A stretch of DNA of 64,000 bases from Larus michahellis (GCF_964199755.1 NC_133917.1:5089967-5153966); one strand, 5' to 3'. Positions 1 to 32,061 are shown, counted from the stretch's first letter. The notes: generated by a model from the sequence alone, not told the origin. Program-made: numbers and translations.

Positions 1-17189
<17,189 letters not shown>

Positions 17190-20100
17190 CTTCAGAGCCC
17201 TACAACGGAGCAATGGGCACCTGTTGGAAGAGGTGACAGAATGGGTAGAAGGGAGTCAGGGGGTGGAGAGAGTTTCTCTCTGGAACACAAACTCTTGCAC
17301 GCGCAGGTTGTAACTTCCTTGTAGCTAATCTTGCGTACAAAGACCCCAAACCAAGCACTCCAACGACAGCCCACCCACTCACCCCCTTGGATGCAGCACC
17401 TGGCTCGAGGGGACCTTGCAGGAGCTCTGTGATTCTCACCGGGACTCTGGAGACACCAGCAGGGATGAATAAACCCTCTGAGATAGACAGAGGTCCCCAG
17501 TGCAGGTACTCTGCCAGTTAACTTCTTTGCGAGGGAGAGACGGAAGGTGTCCCTGGCCCTAGCAAACATCCAGAGGCAGGGAATTCTGCAGGTGAAATAA
17601 CCTCAAGCAACCAGAGGAGGTGTGCTCTGCCCCAGGACAAACAACAACAATCTGCATTTTCTTCCTCAAATCCCAGCCCAGTCCTTCTTGCAATTAGTCA
17701 AATCTTCAGTGAAAAAACAGCCCCGTAACCAAGACATTGTTCTGGTTCTTCCTGGGAAATAAAGTAACCCCTGACATCTTCTCTCTTATCTATGGTTAGA
17801 TACTTCAGGAAAAGCAGGAGTCAAACCATAACAGTCAAATTACAGATTAAGACCAAAAAATAACGCTTCCTGACAAAGTTGCGTTTAATTGCTTCCTTTT
17901 GATTAGTACGAACACAGGCAGCCCACAGAGCCCCTGAAACCACCTCTGAATTAGAGCGGAATCTGGACAAGGCAGGAACACGTGCCTCAGTCTGCTGACA
18001 GTCTTAAACAGGAGCAATGAACGTGTCACACGTCCATTCATCAAATTAAGTGTTAATTCCAAACCAATTGTCTAAATCAAAACGTCAGCCCTCTCAGCTA
18101 ACTCAAAGCAGGCCTCTTGGAGCTTGGGTGAGGGCTAAACCAGCTCATGTAGGGCTGCGGAGCGATTCTGGTAGAGACACGCGTCTGCAGAGACGTCTGA
18201 ACCCGACGCCTGTCCTGATGAGAGATGAGGAGGCTGGACACGGGCAGGATAAAAGGCAGGCCCATTGAGACAGGTTTCCAAAAAGAAAAAGGGAATCCTA
18301 CATTTGAGAGAGGCTCAAACAAAAGGCCTGGGCACTGGAAAACACAGCTGATATTTAACAACTTGTTTTATTAATGACTTTGGCAGAACGTGGCTGAAAA
18401 AAGAATCAGATCTCACAGAGATTTATTGACTCTTGGCTCTGCATGGGAACTGCTAATATTCATTAACCAATTCAACCTCATTCCCCCTTAATTTGTGGGG
18501 CTGATGAACATAAAACATGTATTTGATTCTTATCGCAGCTACTGGAATCGGTTCCAGATAGAAAAAGCAAGAGAGCGCAACCAATTGCTTTTAGTTGATG
18601 GGTTCTTACAGGGATTTGTAACAAACTCGTTAAGGCTTTCAGGGCAGAGCCCCTGGTGCGAACGGAAAAGGCTGGGTTAGAGGCAACCCCCCGTGGCAGG
18701 GCTGCAGCCAGAGAAACCACGGAACCACGCAGCGAGTGTGCCCGGGAGATGCCAGCACCGCAGGGGATCGAAGCGAGAGGACGGGGCAGGACACCTAGCG
18801 AGCACAGGAGGAAGGTCCCGTCACCTGAGCTTCCCCCCACACTTACCAGCCTGTTCTAGACTGACAATGAGCTTTTCCCCAGCAATAAGACTCACTGCTG
18901 TCAGTTCAGAGCCACAGATGGGAGAACCAGGAATGGAAAAAGTTACTTAACACAAGACCTTGATGAGTAAATGGCACCTTGATGTCGTGTGGGAAATACC
19001 CGCATTGACCCCAGAAAATTCACAGAAAAAGGGTGCAGGGAAAGCAATAAAAGCTGGCACGGAGGAGGCTGGCAGGGGTGCTCTGTCCAGTTAACGCACT
19101 GGATGCTTCAAGGCAGACACAGGTATCCGTAGGAGAGTGACCGTGGATGCGATGGGGTGCTGTAGACAAGCAGATACACCCCAGCACTGTATGAAAACAC
19201 AGTATTTCTCACTTGAGAGAGCTGCTGGAAGATCCCAGCCACCGTTCATGTGCCTTCACTCTGGAGCAGGAAGGTTACAAGAAACGCACTGTTAATTCCA
19301 TACACAACTTCCTACATAGCACACCTGAACGTGTGAAGAGGAGGACACCAGGGCCAGAAGGCTCCCCTCCCACCCAAGGGGCAATAGTGAACAAACGTAA
19401 CTGGGCAAGATCCCCGTGCCCCCTGCAGTGCTGAGCCAGGCTCCGGCAGCCCAGCACCGCCACACTGTTCGCCACGCAGGCTGTCCCACAACCACGCTGG
19501 TGGCTCCTGGCAGAAAACAGCTGCCGTGGATATAGCTTGTTACAGGGAAGGAGCCAGAGCGCAGTCTGCTGTTGACGTTAGTCTTGCAAGACGATTCTGC
19601 AAACACCTCTCCCTTCCGGCTAATAATCATTTCCAAGCATGGATGTGGCCTCAAATGCCAGGTGGAGGAGAGGGTGAGAGCACCTCAGCCTGCTATTCCG
19701 AACGCTAACAGCGCAGATCCTTGCACCGCGTGGATCACTGGCTGCTTCCTCCCCCTTCCTGGCAGGGTCCCACGGGACAGCACCCACCAGCAGACGATCC
19801 CACCGTCAGGCATCTCTGGGAGCACTCCTGCAGGAAGCAGCTTCCCTTGGGCACCGCTGAGGCATCCACCCTCCAGCCGCAAGGGTCTGTTCTTCATCTC
19901 GGCAGGCTGGGCATCCAGCAGCTGCCCGCAGGAACCGCAGCGGAGCTCCCAGTTTATAACAAGCACGCCGCATGGGGTGGTGAGCCCCCACATGAGGGAG
20001 TCGTGCTCTGCTGCGATGCCTCCGGCAGGAACTAGGTCAGAAAAGGAAAAGGGAACACTTGCTCGATTTGCACGCCAGCCTCCTTGGTAGGAGTTTGGAT

Positions 20101-22099
20101 TATGCAGGGAGCGAAGCTGGTAAATTCTGCCTCCCCCCTCCCCAAAATGCTCCACGCTGTAGGAAACTGTTCCAGCCTCGTGCCCGGGCCAGGGGCTGTC
20201 TTGTAAACAAGCCAGGAGGGTCTGCAGGAGATTTGGGGAAGGGAGGCAGAAGGAGGCATCTGAACTGCACACACAACACTTATCTAAAAGGGGAATTTCT
20301 GCACTAAAATAAGAGAGCAGGTTTTGTACAGCTCATTCTCTCTGCAACAGCCACCCTATAACAAGTTTTTACCCCCAAGCCAAGCACCTCAGTCAAATTT
20401 GAGAAGGGTAACGGGATCTTTTCTCATCATACTGCAGTGTAACTTCGGCAAGACAACAAAGGGGACATCACCAGTTTTCCCTCTCCTCTTCCAGAGAAGA
20501 CGACTTGGAGCCACTGAACTGACATTTGTAGGCTGCCCCATCCTGATAAAGCTTCCGCCCCTGACAGGAGTTCTCCGGGAGATTTCCCTGCCCATAAACT
20601 TCAAAGATACGTGCACTGCTAGTACTTCTCAACAGTGATGCTTTGGAGAGGAGGTTTCCTTTCTGTATGAATGAATCAGCCCTGCTCCCCCAGGACAGCC
20701 GTGGGATGCAGCGAGGGGGCGGCAGACATGATCCGCTGTGACAGACAGCGGCTTGCAGAGAAAGTGGAAGTTCAGTGAACTCGGTGGGGTGGGTGTGACC
20801 GAGCTGTGCCTTGCCAGGGAGACAAAAAGATTACATAGATGCCACATTAGGGAAGCCACAAAATCTGTGTCAGAAAAAGAGAACAACAGAGCAGCAGAAG
20901 GTGGGTGAGCTGCCATTGATTTTTTGGTTTGGGTCTGGCGAAGTAAACAGGCCGGTGAAGGCAGTGACAGAGCAAACACTTTGTGTGTGCTGGGCAAGGG
21001 CCAGGTGAAGGAGTGGCCAGCACAGATTTACATCCTCCTCTTCACCCGAAGGGGAACACTGAATTCCACGTCTGCTGCCTTCCTGCTACACGCACTTTGC
21101 AGCTGCCAAGCCACGACAATGCAGGCAGCAGCTGGTCCTGGTTAGGCAGGGAATAAAAGCAAGAAACTTCTGCATTTACAGTTAGGATGGATCCATCAGC
21201 AAATCTGGGGAAGGCAGGAAGCCTACTGCTAAACAGACTCTTCCTGGCCTTGTTTCTCAGAGTACAGACAACGCTCCTGCGAGCTAAATGAGGGTGCAAA
21301 GGAGACATATGGCTGCTTGGCTGTAACTGCCTACGTGCACGCTCCTGTGTTGCAACAGGATAGAGGTATCTGAGGTAGCTCGTCCCACCACGCAGGAGAG
21401 TTAAACCACCTCTCGGTTTTCAGGGGGAAAGGAAGTTAAGTGTGAGTGCATGACTGCAGGAGCAGATCTTCATGCTTACGGCCTTCTTGACCAGGCATCA
21501 CAATTTGCTTTGAGGACAAGAATCTTGACTCACTTCCCCTCATCTCCTCCCTTGGCTATTGACCAATTCCTTTTTTGCTTTCTGAGACTCACTCCAGGAG
21601 GCATTCAACAGAGCAGAGTAAAAATCTTATCAGACTCAGCCCAGGTCATCAACGTTAATGGAACAGAGTTTTCACTACACAGAAGGCTGCAGAGTCTCGC
21701 TGCCAAGAAGAAACCCTGACACAGCCATAACTGCAGCAGCTTTCTCCACCCTCAGGCTGGTTATAAAATATAAAGAAAGCGTACTTAGAAACAAAACACA
21801 TCCAATCATGTGCTAAGCAAAGTGCTCTGAGGGCTCAGAAATAAACATCCCAAGGCTGGTGATTCACTGGCGGGCAGGACAGTCCCCACCACATTGCTCC
21901 AACGGACAATCAAAGTCAACTTTGAGCACTGGGAGGAGAACTAGGCGGGAAGAGCTGGTCCAGCCCAAGGGAGGTTTGCTGGTGCAACTGGTGCTTAAAC
22001 CCAAGGCACCAGGCTGTAAGAGGGAGGGGGGGCCTTTTTCCAGTGTCTGAGAAAGAGCAGCAGAGGCCTTTCCCCAGCGTCCGAGCGTTTCGCCTCACC

Positions 22100-22450
22100 C
22101 CTCTGTGCAAGGCTTCAGCATCGGCACCGCTCCCCACCGAGCGCCTCCCCAAGGTTAAGGGAGGATGCGCTCCCCTGCCCTTTGCTCATTGGCTGCCAGG
22201 GCGACCAATGGGAACGGCGGCTCCATGGCAACGGGCTCTGTCACCAGGAGCAACCGGACCCGTCTGGGGGGCACTCGGTTCCCCCTTCCCGAGCGCCGCC
22301 GCTGCTGTAGAAAAGGGTTTTCACAGGAAAAAGTGGAGGCGGCGAGGCTGCTGCAAACTCAAGGCATTACAGCCTCCTCGGTTCTACTGACTCAGGCAGG
22401 CAGCGCAGTGCGCTCTCCGCGCCGAGGGATCTTTGTCTTCTCCTCTTCCG
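22100..22450. promoter_or_regulatory. Possible internal promoter in R3HDM2 intron 1
   Basis: A local GC/CpG-rich patch with ATTGG at 22188-22192, CCAAT at 22205-22209 and CCATGGCAAC (RFX half-site) at 22223-22232. A minus-strand donor (GAGGG then GTGAGG, exon side at 22099) lies just downstream on that strand. This would suit an alternative R3HDM2 first exon. Inferred from motifs only. Confidence 0.35.
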
Positions 22451-25400
22451 CCAGGGCACAGCAGCCGGTAAATTTTTTGCTGTATTAAAGCACACCGGAT
22501 GCAACAAGAGGCTGTAATGAAAGGCTTTTGCTAGTAGGACCAACGAAGGCCACGTAGCTCCTGAAACATCTCCCTCCTAGGCTCCATTTGGGGTCCCAGT
22601 CTGCTCTGCAAAACATAAGCTGCCTGCACCAACGCTGCTGACCGGGGCATCCCTAGCATCCCACAAAACGTCCGCAGGCTCAGCTTGAAAACAAGCAGGT
22701 AAAGAGCCTTTTGAGCACGCTCCCTTTGCCTCTTGCTGGAGAAGAGAGCTCCCCATCAGAGGTAACAAGCTTGAGCTAGAACAAGCACCACGCTCGGTGA
22801 GAAAGCCCTGAAACCTCACTCATGAACACTCACAAGCTGCAACTGCCTCAGCCAATGAAGCAACTTCTGCCCCATTCTCTCCATTGCTTTTTTTAATTAT
22901 CAGTTGAAGAAAGGGGTTTAATTTCTCACTACCATACAGTTCCCACAGAATCCAGCAAAAAAGCAAAACAAAACAAGAGGCCAGATGTATTTGACTGCAC
23001 AGTGCATAGGATCCCAGTGCTTAGTCATTGCTTTAAATCTTAATCTCCACCCCCACATTACATCAAAGAGGTGAAATTATGATGCAGATGGAAGGGTTTG
23101 ACTTCAGGTAGAAAGGGGGGAATTAACCTTATACAAGAAAGGAGACAGGAAATGCAGGTGAGACAGAAAGCCCTCTAAGTTAATTCTGCAGAATATCCAG
23201 AGGTCTCCAACACATCCTTCCCAGATGGTTCCAAGGAGAGTAGGACACCACCAGTTAAACTGCCTTCCCCCCCAGCTGAGGAAAGCCCCCGTACCCAGCT
23301 CTACTTCACATTTGCTGAGCAAATGGCTGCAGCAGTTTAAGGCGCTCATGGCTCCCCTGGCTGTTCAGTAACATTTTGTGCCTTAGGGCCGGGCTGCTAC
23401 AAGAGCATCCCTTTGGGGGGACCTCGCCAGAGCCACTGCCCACCTGGGTTTGAGCGCCTTATGCTCAGGGGCTACCAGGCCTGTTCCACCGGCCGTAACA
23501 GCAAGGAAGAGGCCAGTGTCTGCGACAGCCTAGCTGTGGTGGCCACAGTTCACCTCTGCGTCTCTGGCTGAATGTAGGAATTGGAGCCTGGAGAAGATAT
23601 GTAATCCTAGAGCTCTTCTTCATTTCAAATACCTTTAAAAAGGCTGTTCGCTCTTACAAGTGCAGTCAGCCCTGTTAAATGGCACGACAGCCAGTAGGTG
23701 TGTTATGGGAAGCATCTGAATTCTCACCATGGCAGTAGTCCTGTTATGCGGCACGTGCATGGATTTCATTATGTAGAATGTCTCAAACCACAAGATACAT
23801 TTTTGGGAAAAAAATAATCAGTTATTTTGTTACCTCCCTCAATCAATTCAAGCACTAAAATCAGGATAGGTGTCAACTTGCTATTACTGTACTCCCAACA
23901 GCACAGCACAACTGGTGACAGGACTGCCAACATCATCTTCAGGTGACACCCAGGAATCAAGTGTGCCAGAACAATAAAGGTGCGCTGGCATTTGAGGAAA
24001 GAGAGAATCAAAAAGATACAGCATGCTTCGCCTGCGGGCTTTGAAAAGCTGAACTTTTTAAGAGCCTGCCATTTCCCCCTGGCTGCCACTCAGGGTTTCT
24101 ATCCAGAACGCTGCTGTCGCAGCCGGGTCTGGCCCCTCGGGAGGCAGCGAGCAGGACACACGCTGTTGTACCGTGGCCTTTCCAGCACTGCCTCGGGACG
24201 GACGCATCAACGCTGACGACTCATCGCGTGTTTGACAAACGGCACTCTCATGTGCAGGCTGCCACCTCCGCAGGTCAGGTTCACTTCCCTCCCCTTTGTG
24301 AATTACCTGCTCTATCTAAGGATCTTAGTTCATCAAAATAACAGGCAGCTCCGCGATCCCTAGGCAGGCATGGAAGTGGTAATGCAGCAGGGCCTCCCTT
24401 GCCAAAGCCTTGGGGACCACAGCACCCTGGGATGGGTAAACATCTACCTGACTGCAGTCTGAGAGTTGCCGTTAAAACAACACATCTTGCCTAGACACAA
24501 TGGAGTAGTTTTCACTGATAACGAGTGTTTCAGCAGAAGATAACACAAAAAGCACCACTGAAATGAAAACACAGGAGGCAGAGCAGCTGTTGTGAAGGGA
24601 GCACACAGCAGAGGTAATTGCCTGCCACACGGCCGAGCTCCAGGCAGGAGGAGGGTTCCACCACACGAGTTCCATTGCACCAAGCAATCAGGAAAATGCC
24701 ACTTTAACTCAAGTCATGGTTGCTTTTCATTTCGTCATCAACACGAACGACATCTGGGCCTAAGACAGAAACTTCATCAGATCTTGTAAGGTAAGCGACG
24801 CAGTACCCTGGGCTGCACGTGGAAGGCAGAAGTCCTTTTAGGAGTGGAAGAGGTGTTCGTTCTTCCCTGCGAGGGAAGGAAACAGAAGATGCTGTTGAAC
24901 CTTGTCTGAAACATGAACGTGTCCAGCCACCTACCCAATGCCTCCACATGCTCTGTGGGGATTCTGCAGTTTTTAATCTGGTTCCCGTTGCGTGCAGATC
25001 CCTCTTGTGGGAGGAAAAGCTCACAGTAGAACCCTTTGCACTTGTCTCAGGACAGAAAAATTCAAAGTGGAACAATTATTTACTTTCCCCCACCAAATTC
25101 CAGATGTTCCCACTCAAGACAGGTCTTTGCTTCTTGCCCCAAAGGCCACACTGGTGTTTTTGTGTAATTCAAAGTGCTATAATCTCAGAGGTGCCTGAAT
25201 TTCAGTAGCAAAGGAGATAACTTCCATTCATAACAGAGCCCTGATCCTTCAGAACAGGAGAAAGTATCAAACCAAGGAAGGATGCCCCACCACAGTTAAG
25301 AGGGCATCCCAGCAGACCCAGCCTGTCCTGCCACCCCCAGGTGTAACGCTCGGAAACATCCTTGCCACATGAAGCATCACAGAGGGGAGAAGTGATACGT

Positions 25401-28400
25401 AAGTGAAGTAACATAGACTCTGTTCATTTGCCAGGACTACAAAGGTGGCAACGTCTGCTGCACCATCCAGTCAGCTGAGGGACGCGGGGGCTCACAACCA
25501 AAGGAAAACAGGAAAATAACACAGGAAGAGTGTGTTGGGTTTTTTCATACATGAAAACTGCTGACTGGGTGCAATATGCCTGACGGGACACTTCAACGTA
25601 GAGTTGGCCGATGTGTTCAGAGCATCCAGCTTGATTGCCTGCATATTCAGGTCCTTTCTTTTTGCTCCTAAAGCAGCCTATATGCTATAAAAGATCAGAG
25701 CTCCCATCTCATTTCTGCTGCGAAAAGTTGGCGACACAGAAAGAAGGCAATCATTGGATTCAGGCATGCTGGAGATCTCCTGGGGAAGATAATTCAGTTC
25801 AGGAGCAAAGCCAGAGGCTGTAAAGATCCCCAGATCCCGCTGAAAGCCTCCTCCCCACCCCGACTAGGCTTACTGCTCGGGTTTTGATGCATATTTCCTT
25901 TTAATATGCATCAAGAGGAGAAAATGGTGCGTGGAGGGAGGTGTCACATGAAGATGCAAACGAGCAACCGTGACAAATCATTAGAAATCGGTTTAAAATA
26001 ACGCATCCGTTATTGGCTGTTCTGGCCCCATGCACCAGAACAGCTTTTACGTTCAAGCGACGAGGAAAGCAGCAGGGAGCTGTGTTTGCAGCCCCTGCTC
26101 AGCATCGCCAGCCGTGCCTGGGCCGCCGCACCATGGAGGCACCTGATGGCGGCTCTTCGCAAGAGCCTTGAGCTGCCGCTCCGAGCCCTCTAGTGCCCGA
26201 GCTGGAAACGACTGTCTCCAGCAGCAGCCCCAGCACTTTCTTTGCTGCTCTACAGCACTTCGGGGTACAAAAATCTCTTAAGCACTTTGAACTGGATGGG
26301 TAAACTTTGCTTACACCTACGTTGCCGGCGTGGAAAAGGAGACGCATTCCTGCGACAGTTACCAGGTGCCCACAGCTCCACGTGCCTCCCAGAAGCCGAC
26401 AGCTTGGACAGACAGGACAAGACCAGGAGAAAGGAACCCACTGCACAAACACCATGGGAGGGTTTGCAATGAAAGAGAGTTCAAATGATCCTGAAGAAAG
26501 TGGCTTTAAACAGTTTGAGCCTTAGAAGTTCTCTTAGCCTGAAGGTCACAGCAATAGCGGCCACCTTCAGTCCTTCTGCTCTCCCCTCTGTTAGCTTAAG
26601 GGGATATGATTTGTTTCATGTTAAAAACAAGCAAACAAAACCAAACCAGCGATGCTGTTCTTTTTTCCTTTATTTTGGGAGTTGCAATGAAGCCAAGGGA
26701 GAGCCCTCTCACCCCTCCTTTACAAAATCTGGGGGAGAAAAAAACACCCAAACAAAGCAGCCAAGAGTTAAAAAGTGAAAGGATCACAGAAGCCACCAAT
26801 TTAAATAGCTCTTGAGAAGGAAGGGCTTCTGTTCAGCCCAAACATAGTGCTTGTACATTTTCACGGACAGTTCCTCTGAGGGTCCCCAGGCAGAAGGATG
26901 GGAGAAAGAAGAGGTAAATCTGGGATGAGAATCTCCCCGTCAGAGATTTCCCTTCTCCACTGCACACCGGTTTTCCTTTCCCCATCACGAGCTATTCCTG
27001 TATTCATCCGAGGACCAGGGAACTGCTCCTGTGACGTCAAAGCGGTTTCCCAGCAACAATTAACGAGGGCTGTCCACCACAGGGGTTTCCTGAAAAGCTA
27101 GCAAGGAATTATCCACCTACTTTCTACAGTGTCAAGATGCAGTAGGACAGCACTGAACAGGAACTTCTGTTAACCCTTCCACGGCTCCAAGGAAAACCCT
27201 GACGCAGTTCCCACTGACACACAGCCTAATTCTTTCAGAGAATCCCAAGCAGAATTCCTGACACCTGAACCCACCCATAACGAAATTCCACATCAGGGAG
27301 GAGGCACCTGCAGATGTGGAGGTGGCAACCAGGCTCGGGAAAAATGTACGACATTAGAAATAGCTCTTATCCTCTGGCTAGCACACGTCTCCTGTGCCGC
27401 GCTTGCGCCAGTCAGAAGCACAAGCGCAAAGATTAAACGCTGGCCGAGGGCGCAGGGTATTCCCCAGCCCAGCTCACCATTCCTAAGCTGACCTGGGCTG
27501 GCAAAGCAGATCCTCAAACTTTACTAATCAGACCCAAAGCATTCCAGCTCCCAGCAAACCTCCACGGGAGGAAGGCAAAAAGTAGGGCTGCTATCTATAT
27601 CCCCCTTTCTGTTTTTAAGGCTGCTGCTCCTGCTTCTCCTCCCGCTGGCAGAGGATACTGAGCCAAGGGGTACACAGCAAATACAAGACACTGTGGCTGT
27701 TTTCCAGGCGGGATCCAGAAATTGATTTGATCATTGAACAAAGCCGGAAATGATGATTAAAAGAAAAAACAAAAATCAACTTCAACTTTTGGCTGCCAGC
27801 TGCAAAAGTTGGACTTGATAACAAAGGGCGAGTCGGAAGCATGGATAAGGCATTCCCCTTCCCACAGCCTTCGGCAAGATGAACTCAGCCTTCACCTGCC
27901 GAAGGGCTCACCATTGACTGCAGCAGCTCCTCAAGCCACAGGTGATGCTTCCAGTTTAAATAAGCATTTTAAAGACACAAAGGGAAAGGAAATAAGTCCA
28001 ATGCACCTGACCGAAGATCCTGCAGTATGGTAACAGGCTAATACCTCGAGCCCAAGAAAACCAGCTTCTAGCACTAAACCTCAAGTGAAGAGAGCATCAT
28101 TTCCAGTATCTTGGTTTTTAGGCACGACTGGGCGATGAACGTGTGTGAGAAGGAGGTAAAGGCAATCCAAACTCCTGATTCCACTAAAGCCAAACCCAAT
28201 TCAGTGATGGGTTTAAAATCATTTAACAATGGGGTTAATATATATGTGAACAGAAACCAACAGAACACCAAATTGCATAAGCTAACCTGAAAATGTCATA
28301 TGGCACACAGCCAATTAACTAGTCAACACTTCTCATCAACTAACCAGCTTCAATCAAGAAAATCTTTTAAAGTATAACCCAGCAGAAGAGCAGGGAGTAT

Positions 28401-31400
28401 TTCGTCTTTGCAAAATAAACAGAAACTCCCCAGGAGCAAGCTGCATAAACACCAAGCTAAGCCACAAGAAGAACCCATGAGACTGTCACAGGGAACTCCG
28501 TAATGACATGGAGGAGTACAGTTTGCTTATCGGGGATTCCCCTGTCTCCTGTAGGTGCATCCCCGGCATCACAAAAAGAGGAAGGAGAAAGCTCATCTCA
28601 CACTCTCCAGTCTTGAATGGGATCACAGAGCCACATACTCAGTTTAGCACAGTACCATTTTAAATTAACCCCATCAAGCAGCAGAAATCCTGTCACTTAC
28701 TTACCGGAGACGAATGATGTCAGGTCCCCATCCCTGAACCACTCGCATTTATTCCTATACTGTATTTTGCGTGGTGGGGGTATGGGGAGAGGAAAAGAAA
28801 AGTCTCTGGTCAATCTTTCTCAAGCCCAAAATAATTGAAGACTTATTCTAAAAATAAACTCACCGTGGCGGTTTTGCACTCTCAGCAGGTCATCTGTTTC
28901 CTGATTTCAGCGGAGACTTCATCGCCACAACCAGTTCAAGAGGAATTTTGCCAAGATAATATTGCTTCTTAGAAGCCCCCGCCAGCTCTCAACCCCGAAT
29001 AAAACGCTAGCGATCTTTGCTGCTGCTACAGCAGGCTAATTGCTCTGACAAGCAGCTCTGAAGCAAAGCAGAGCCCAGCTGTTCAGAGGGATGTCATAGA
29101 GAGCTCTGCCAATAGCCACATGCACACCCCCCTCCTGCTCTCATTCAAACACTTCAATGGAACTGCCTCCGCACAGCCCTGAGACAGCTTTAAAGACACA
29201 GCATCCTTCCCCTGCCAGGCACTGGAGCAGCACGAATTTAAGTGCAGGAGCGAAGAAGAGATACCATGGTAAACATCAGCATCTTCCAGAAGAATTCAGG
29301 GACCACACTTTGCAGAACGCCCTACACACGCCAAGGTAGGTTGCAGGCAGCCTTGCTTTGCTCCTGTCACTGTTGCCATAATGCTTCCACGGGTTTGTTA
29401 ATGGTTTCATTTCAGTTCAGTTATTTTTTTCCTCCTCATTTATTAGTGATTAAATCTGACAGAGACAGGAAACAAGAAATGCAAATGGCCCTGGAGAGGT
29501 TTTAAGCCTCTCACTTGCTTAAGTTTTCCCCAGAAAGGGGTTTTCCATCCCAGACCCGGCAGCTGTACGGGCACGCAGGCTGCGATCGAGTCTTCTCTCC
29601 ATATACTAAAGCTTACTCTCAAGCGCACAAGGCAGCCTTGCTGAGCAGTCGTGCACAGGCAGACTCCGTGACGGGTCACCACCGCACCTTGTCCCTTGCC
29701 AGGCTCAGCAGTTGCTTCTTGTTGGATTATGGAGATCTTCCGACTACAGCTCTAAACAGCGGTCAACAGCAGCTAGGGATCACTCTTCCGTGCCCATGGC
29801 TCCTGCTGCGCAGGAGCCCAACCTAGGCAAGGTGCAGCCAGAGCTGAAGAGAGTGGACTCTTGCAGGGCTGCTTCAAACACCAGCAGCTGGTCTCCAGGA
29901 GGGTCCTTGCTCAGGCTGAGCGCTGGCAGCAGAGCAAGGGGCAGCTGCGCTGGCAGGGCAGCCGTCTAAAGGCAAAAACTTTGAAGAGAAAGGAGATGAA
30001 GATGAGAAGGCAAGATCAGCCTCAGGCTCAAGGAGATGGAGAGGCTGAAGTGAGACAGCTGCAAAAAGGTTGAGATGCACAGCTTTAAGTGACAGCATCC
30101 ATTGCAAATAGCGTAGCGCTGTGCTGGTAAAGCCTCTTCAGGACCTGCCTTTACCACTTCTGCTAAGTTAATGCAGTTTCTTCTGAATGATCCCCTGCTA
30201 CAGTCCAAAGAAACAGTCCAATACAGCTTTTAAACAGCAAGGAGACAGACAACAGAAACCTGATACGTTTCAGCTCCATGACAAACTGAGGGTCCAGTTT
30301 GTAAGGTGGCCCTGCTCTGCAAAGGACTTCAGTTTAAATGGCTGCATGAGCTTCTGCCTTAACCTGCTTCAAAGCTTTCTGAATCAAGCCTGCCATGCCC
30401 GTGCAGAAAGGAGGAGAACATTCCTGGCCAGCTGTCCTCCTCTTCCTGCTGGAACCACCGTGATCCCGGCTGCAGTAAACAGCTCCTTGCGTCTGCCTGC
30501 AGCAACGTTGACATTTGAAGAGGGCATCCACGGATAGAGAACCAGAGAGAAAGAATGACAGAGGGGCAAGACAGAGGGTAAGAAGACAAAAGTCACTTGC
30601 AGTGCTATATCAGTGTTTTCAAGTGGAGAGCTTGAAATTAATTTCATTAATCGACTCCCACATTGGCTGAACGCAAAGGCTTCATGGATGTCACACGAAA
30701 TTTCCCCATCGGAAGGTGCCAGGAAGACAGATCCAAAGGATTAACATTCATTTTATGACTCCATTTCTGGCCACTTCAAGTTCTTTCCTCCCAATTCTGC
30801 AAAGAGTTTTTAAAATGAAGGCGCCTGTCCAATGGACAGAACCCTGATCTCCCAAGCTCTTTGAGAAAGAGTCAGCACTGTCCGAGCAGCTCAGGCTTGT
30901 TGGATGAGGGCCTTCAGCTGAGCTCATGGGCTCCGCCGTGACAGCGTCTCAGTCTGCTGCACAGTGAGCCCTGAGAGGCGGCAAGTGGCTGCATTTGCAA
31001 CAGCTCCATGGATTGCTCAGCAGGAAACCAGTCTGGACATTGGCGTCCCCCTGGCAGAAAACACGTGCTCAGAGTGACTCCCTGTGGCAGCTGAATCCAG
31101 CAAAGCTGCAAGATTCAGACAGAGATGAGGTTTAACAACTCAGCATCGGGAGATTTCCCCCTTTTTAACTCATCTACTCTGGGTTTGTTTATTCCTGCAC
31201 CCAGGCAGGTGCCTAGAGTTACAAACCTGGAGTTCTGAGCCGTGAAGAAACTCTGGCAGCCACTTTGCAAACCAAGAAGCAAGAGGAGTCCAGGTCCAGG
31301 AGCAGTGCTCCAGCATGCCTTGCCCAGGCCAAGGATCTTCGCTCCATATAGACAGAGCCTTAAAATCTCCACAAAACCCAGTGAAACTAACAGAGCTTTA

Positions 31401-32061
31401 TTTTGCTAAGGAGCATCTGTGAGCTGATGCATTTCGACTCAGGATTATTAAGGACAGTTGCTGGCACCTTCTACTCCGGAGCCCTACAGTGGCAAGATTA
31501 GTACTGTAAAAGGAGGGAACTTTAGGTGCTGTTCTTTCCTTCTACCAGGTCTTCTCGTTTTCAAAGAAGCCCAGCTGGCAGAGCACGTTAAGCACACAAG
31601 AACATACAATCAGCTTAGGACCCTCTGCTGAAACCCCACCGTCAGTTCTTAACATCGGCATAAAAGCAGAAAGAAAAGAAGCTCCATAACCTGAGCTTGC
31701 AGACCTGATCTCTAGCACTTAGACGCCTGGCAGATGGCTCAGCAAGGACAGATTTCTGCGTAAGGAAGCCTTCCAGCCCTAGGACACAAGCACCTGCCCC
31801 AGACAGCACAGACGCAGCCTCCCGCAGGCATGTCCAGCTCTTTCAAAAAACCACTGCCCATTATCACTATGGGTCGGCAGCATTCCATCTTCACGAAGCA
31901 CGTGTGTGTGAGAGGAGTTCCTAAGCTGCATCCTTCCCCTTAGGGAGACAGTAAATCCCGGGTGGGAGGAGGAGGAGCGAGCCAGCCCCACCGGCAGCCT
32001 GGACAAAGCCCTGCAGAGAGGGCTCCTGCCTTTCACACCCCAGAGCCATTTGCTTAGGCAT

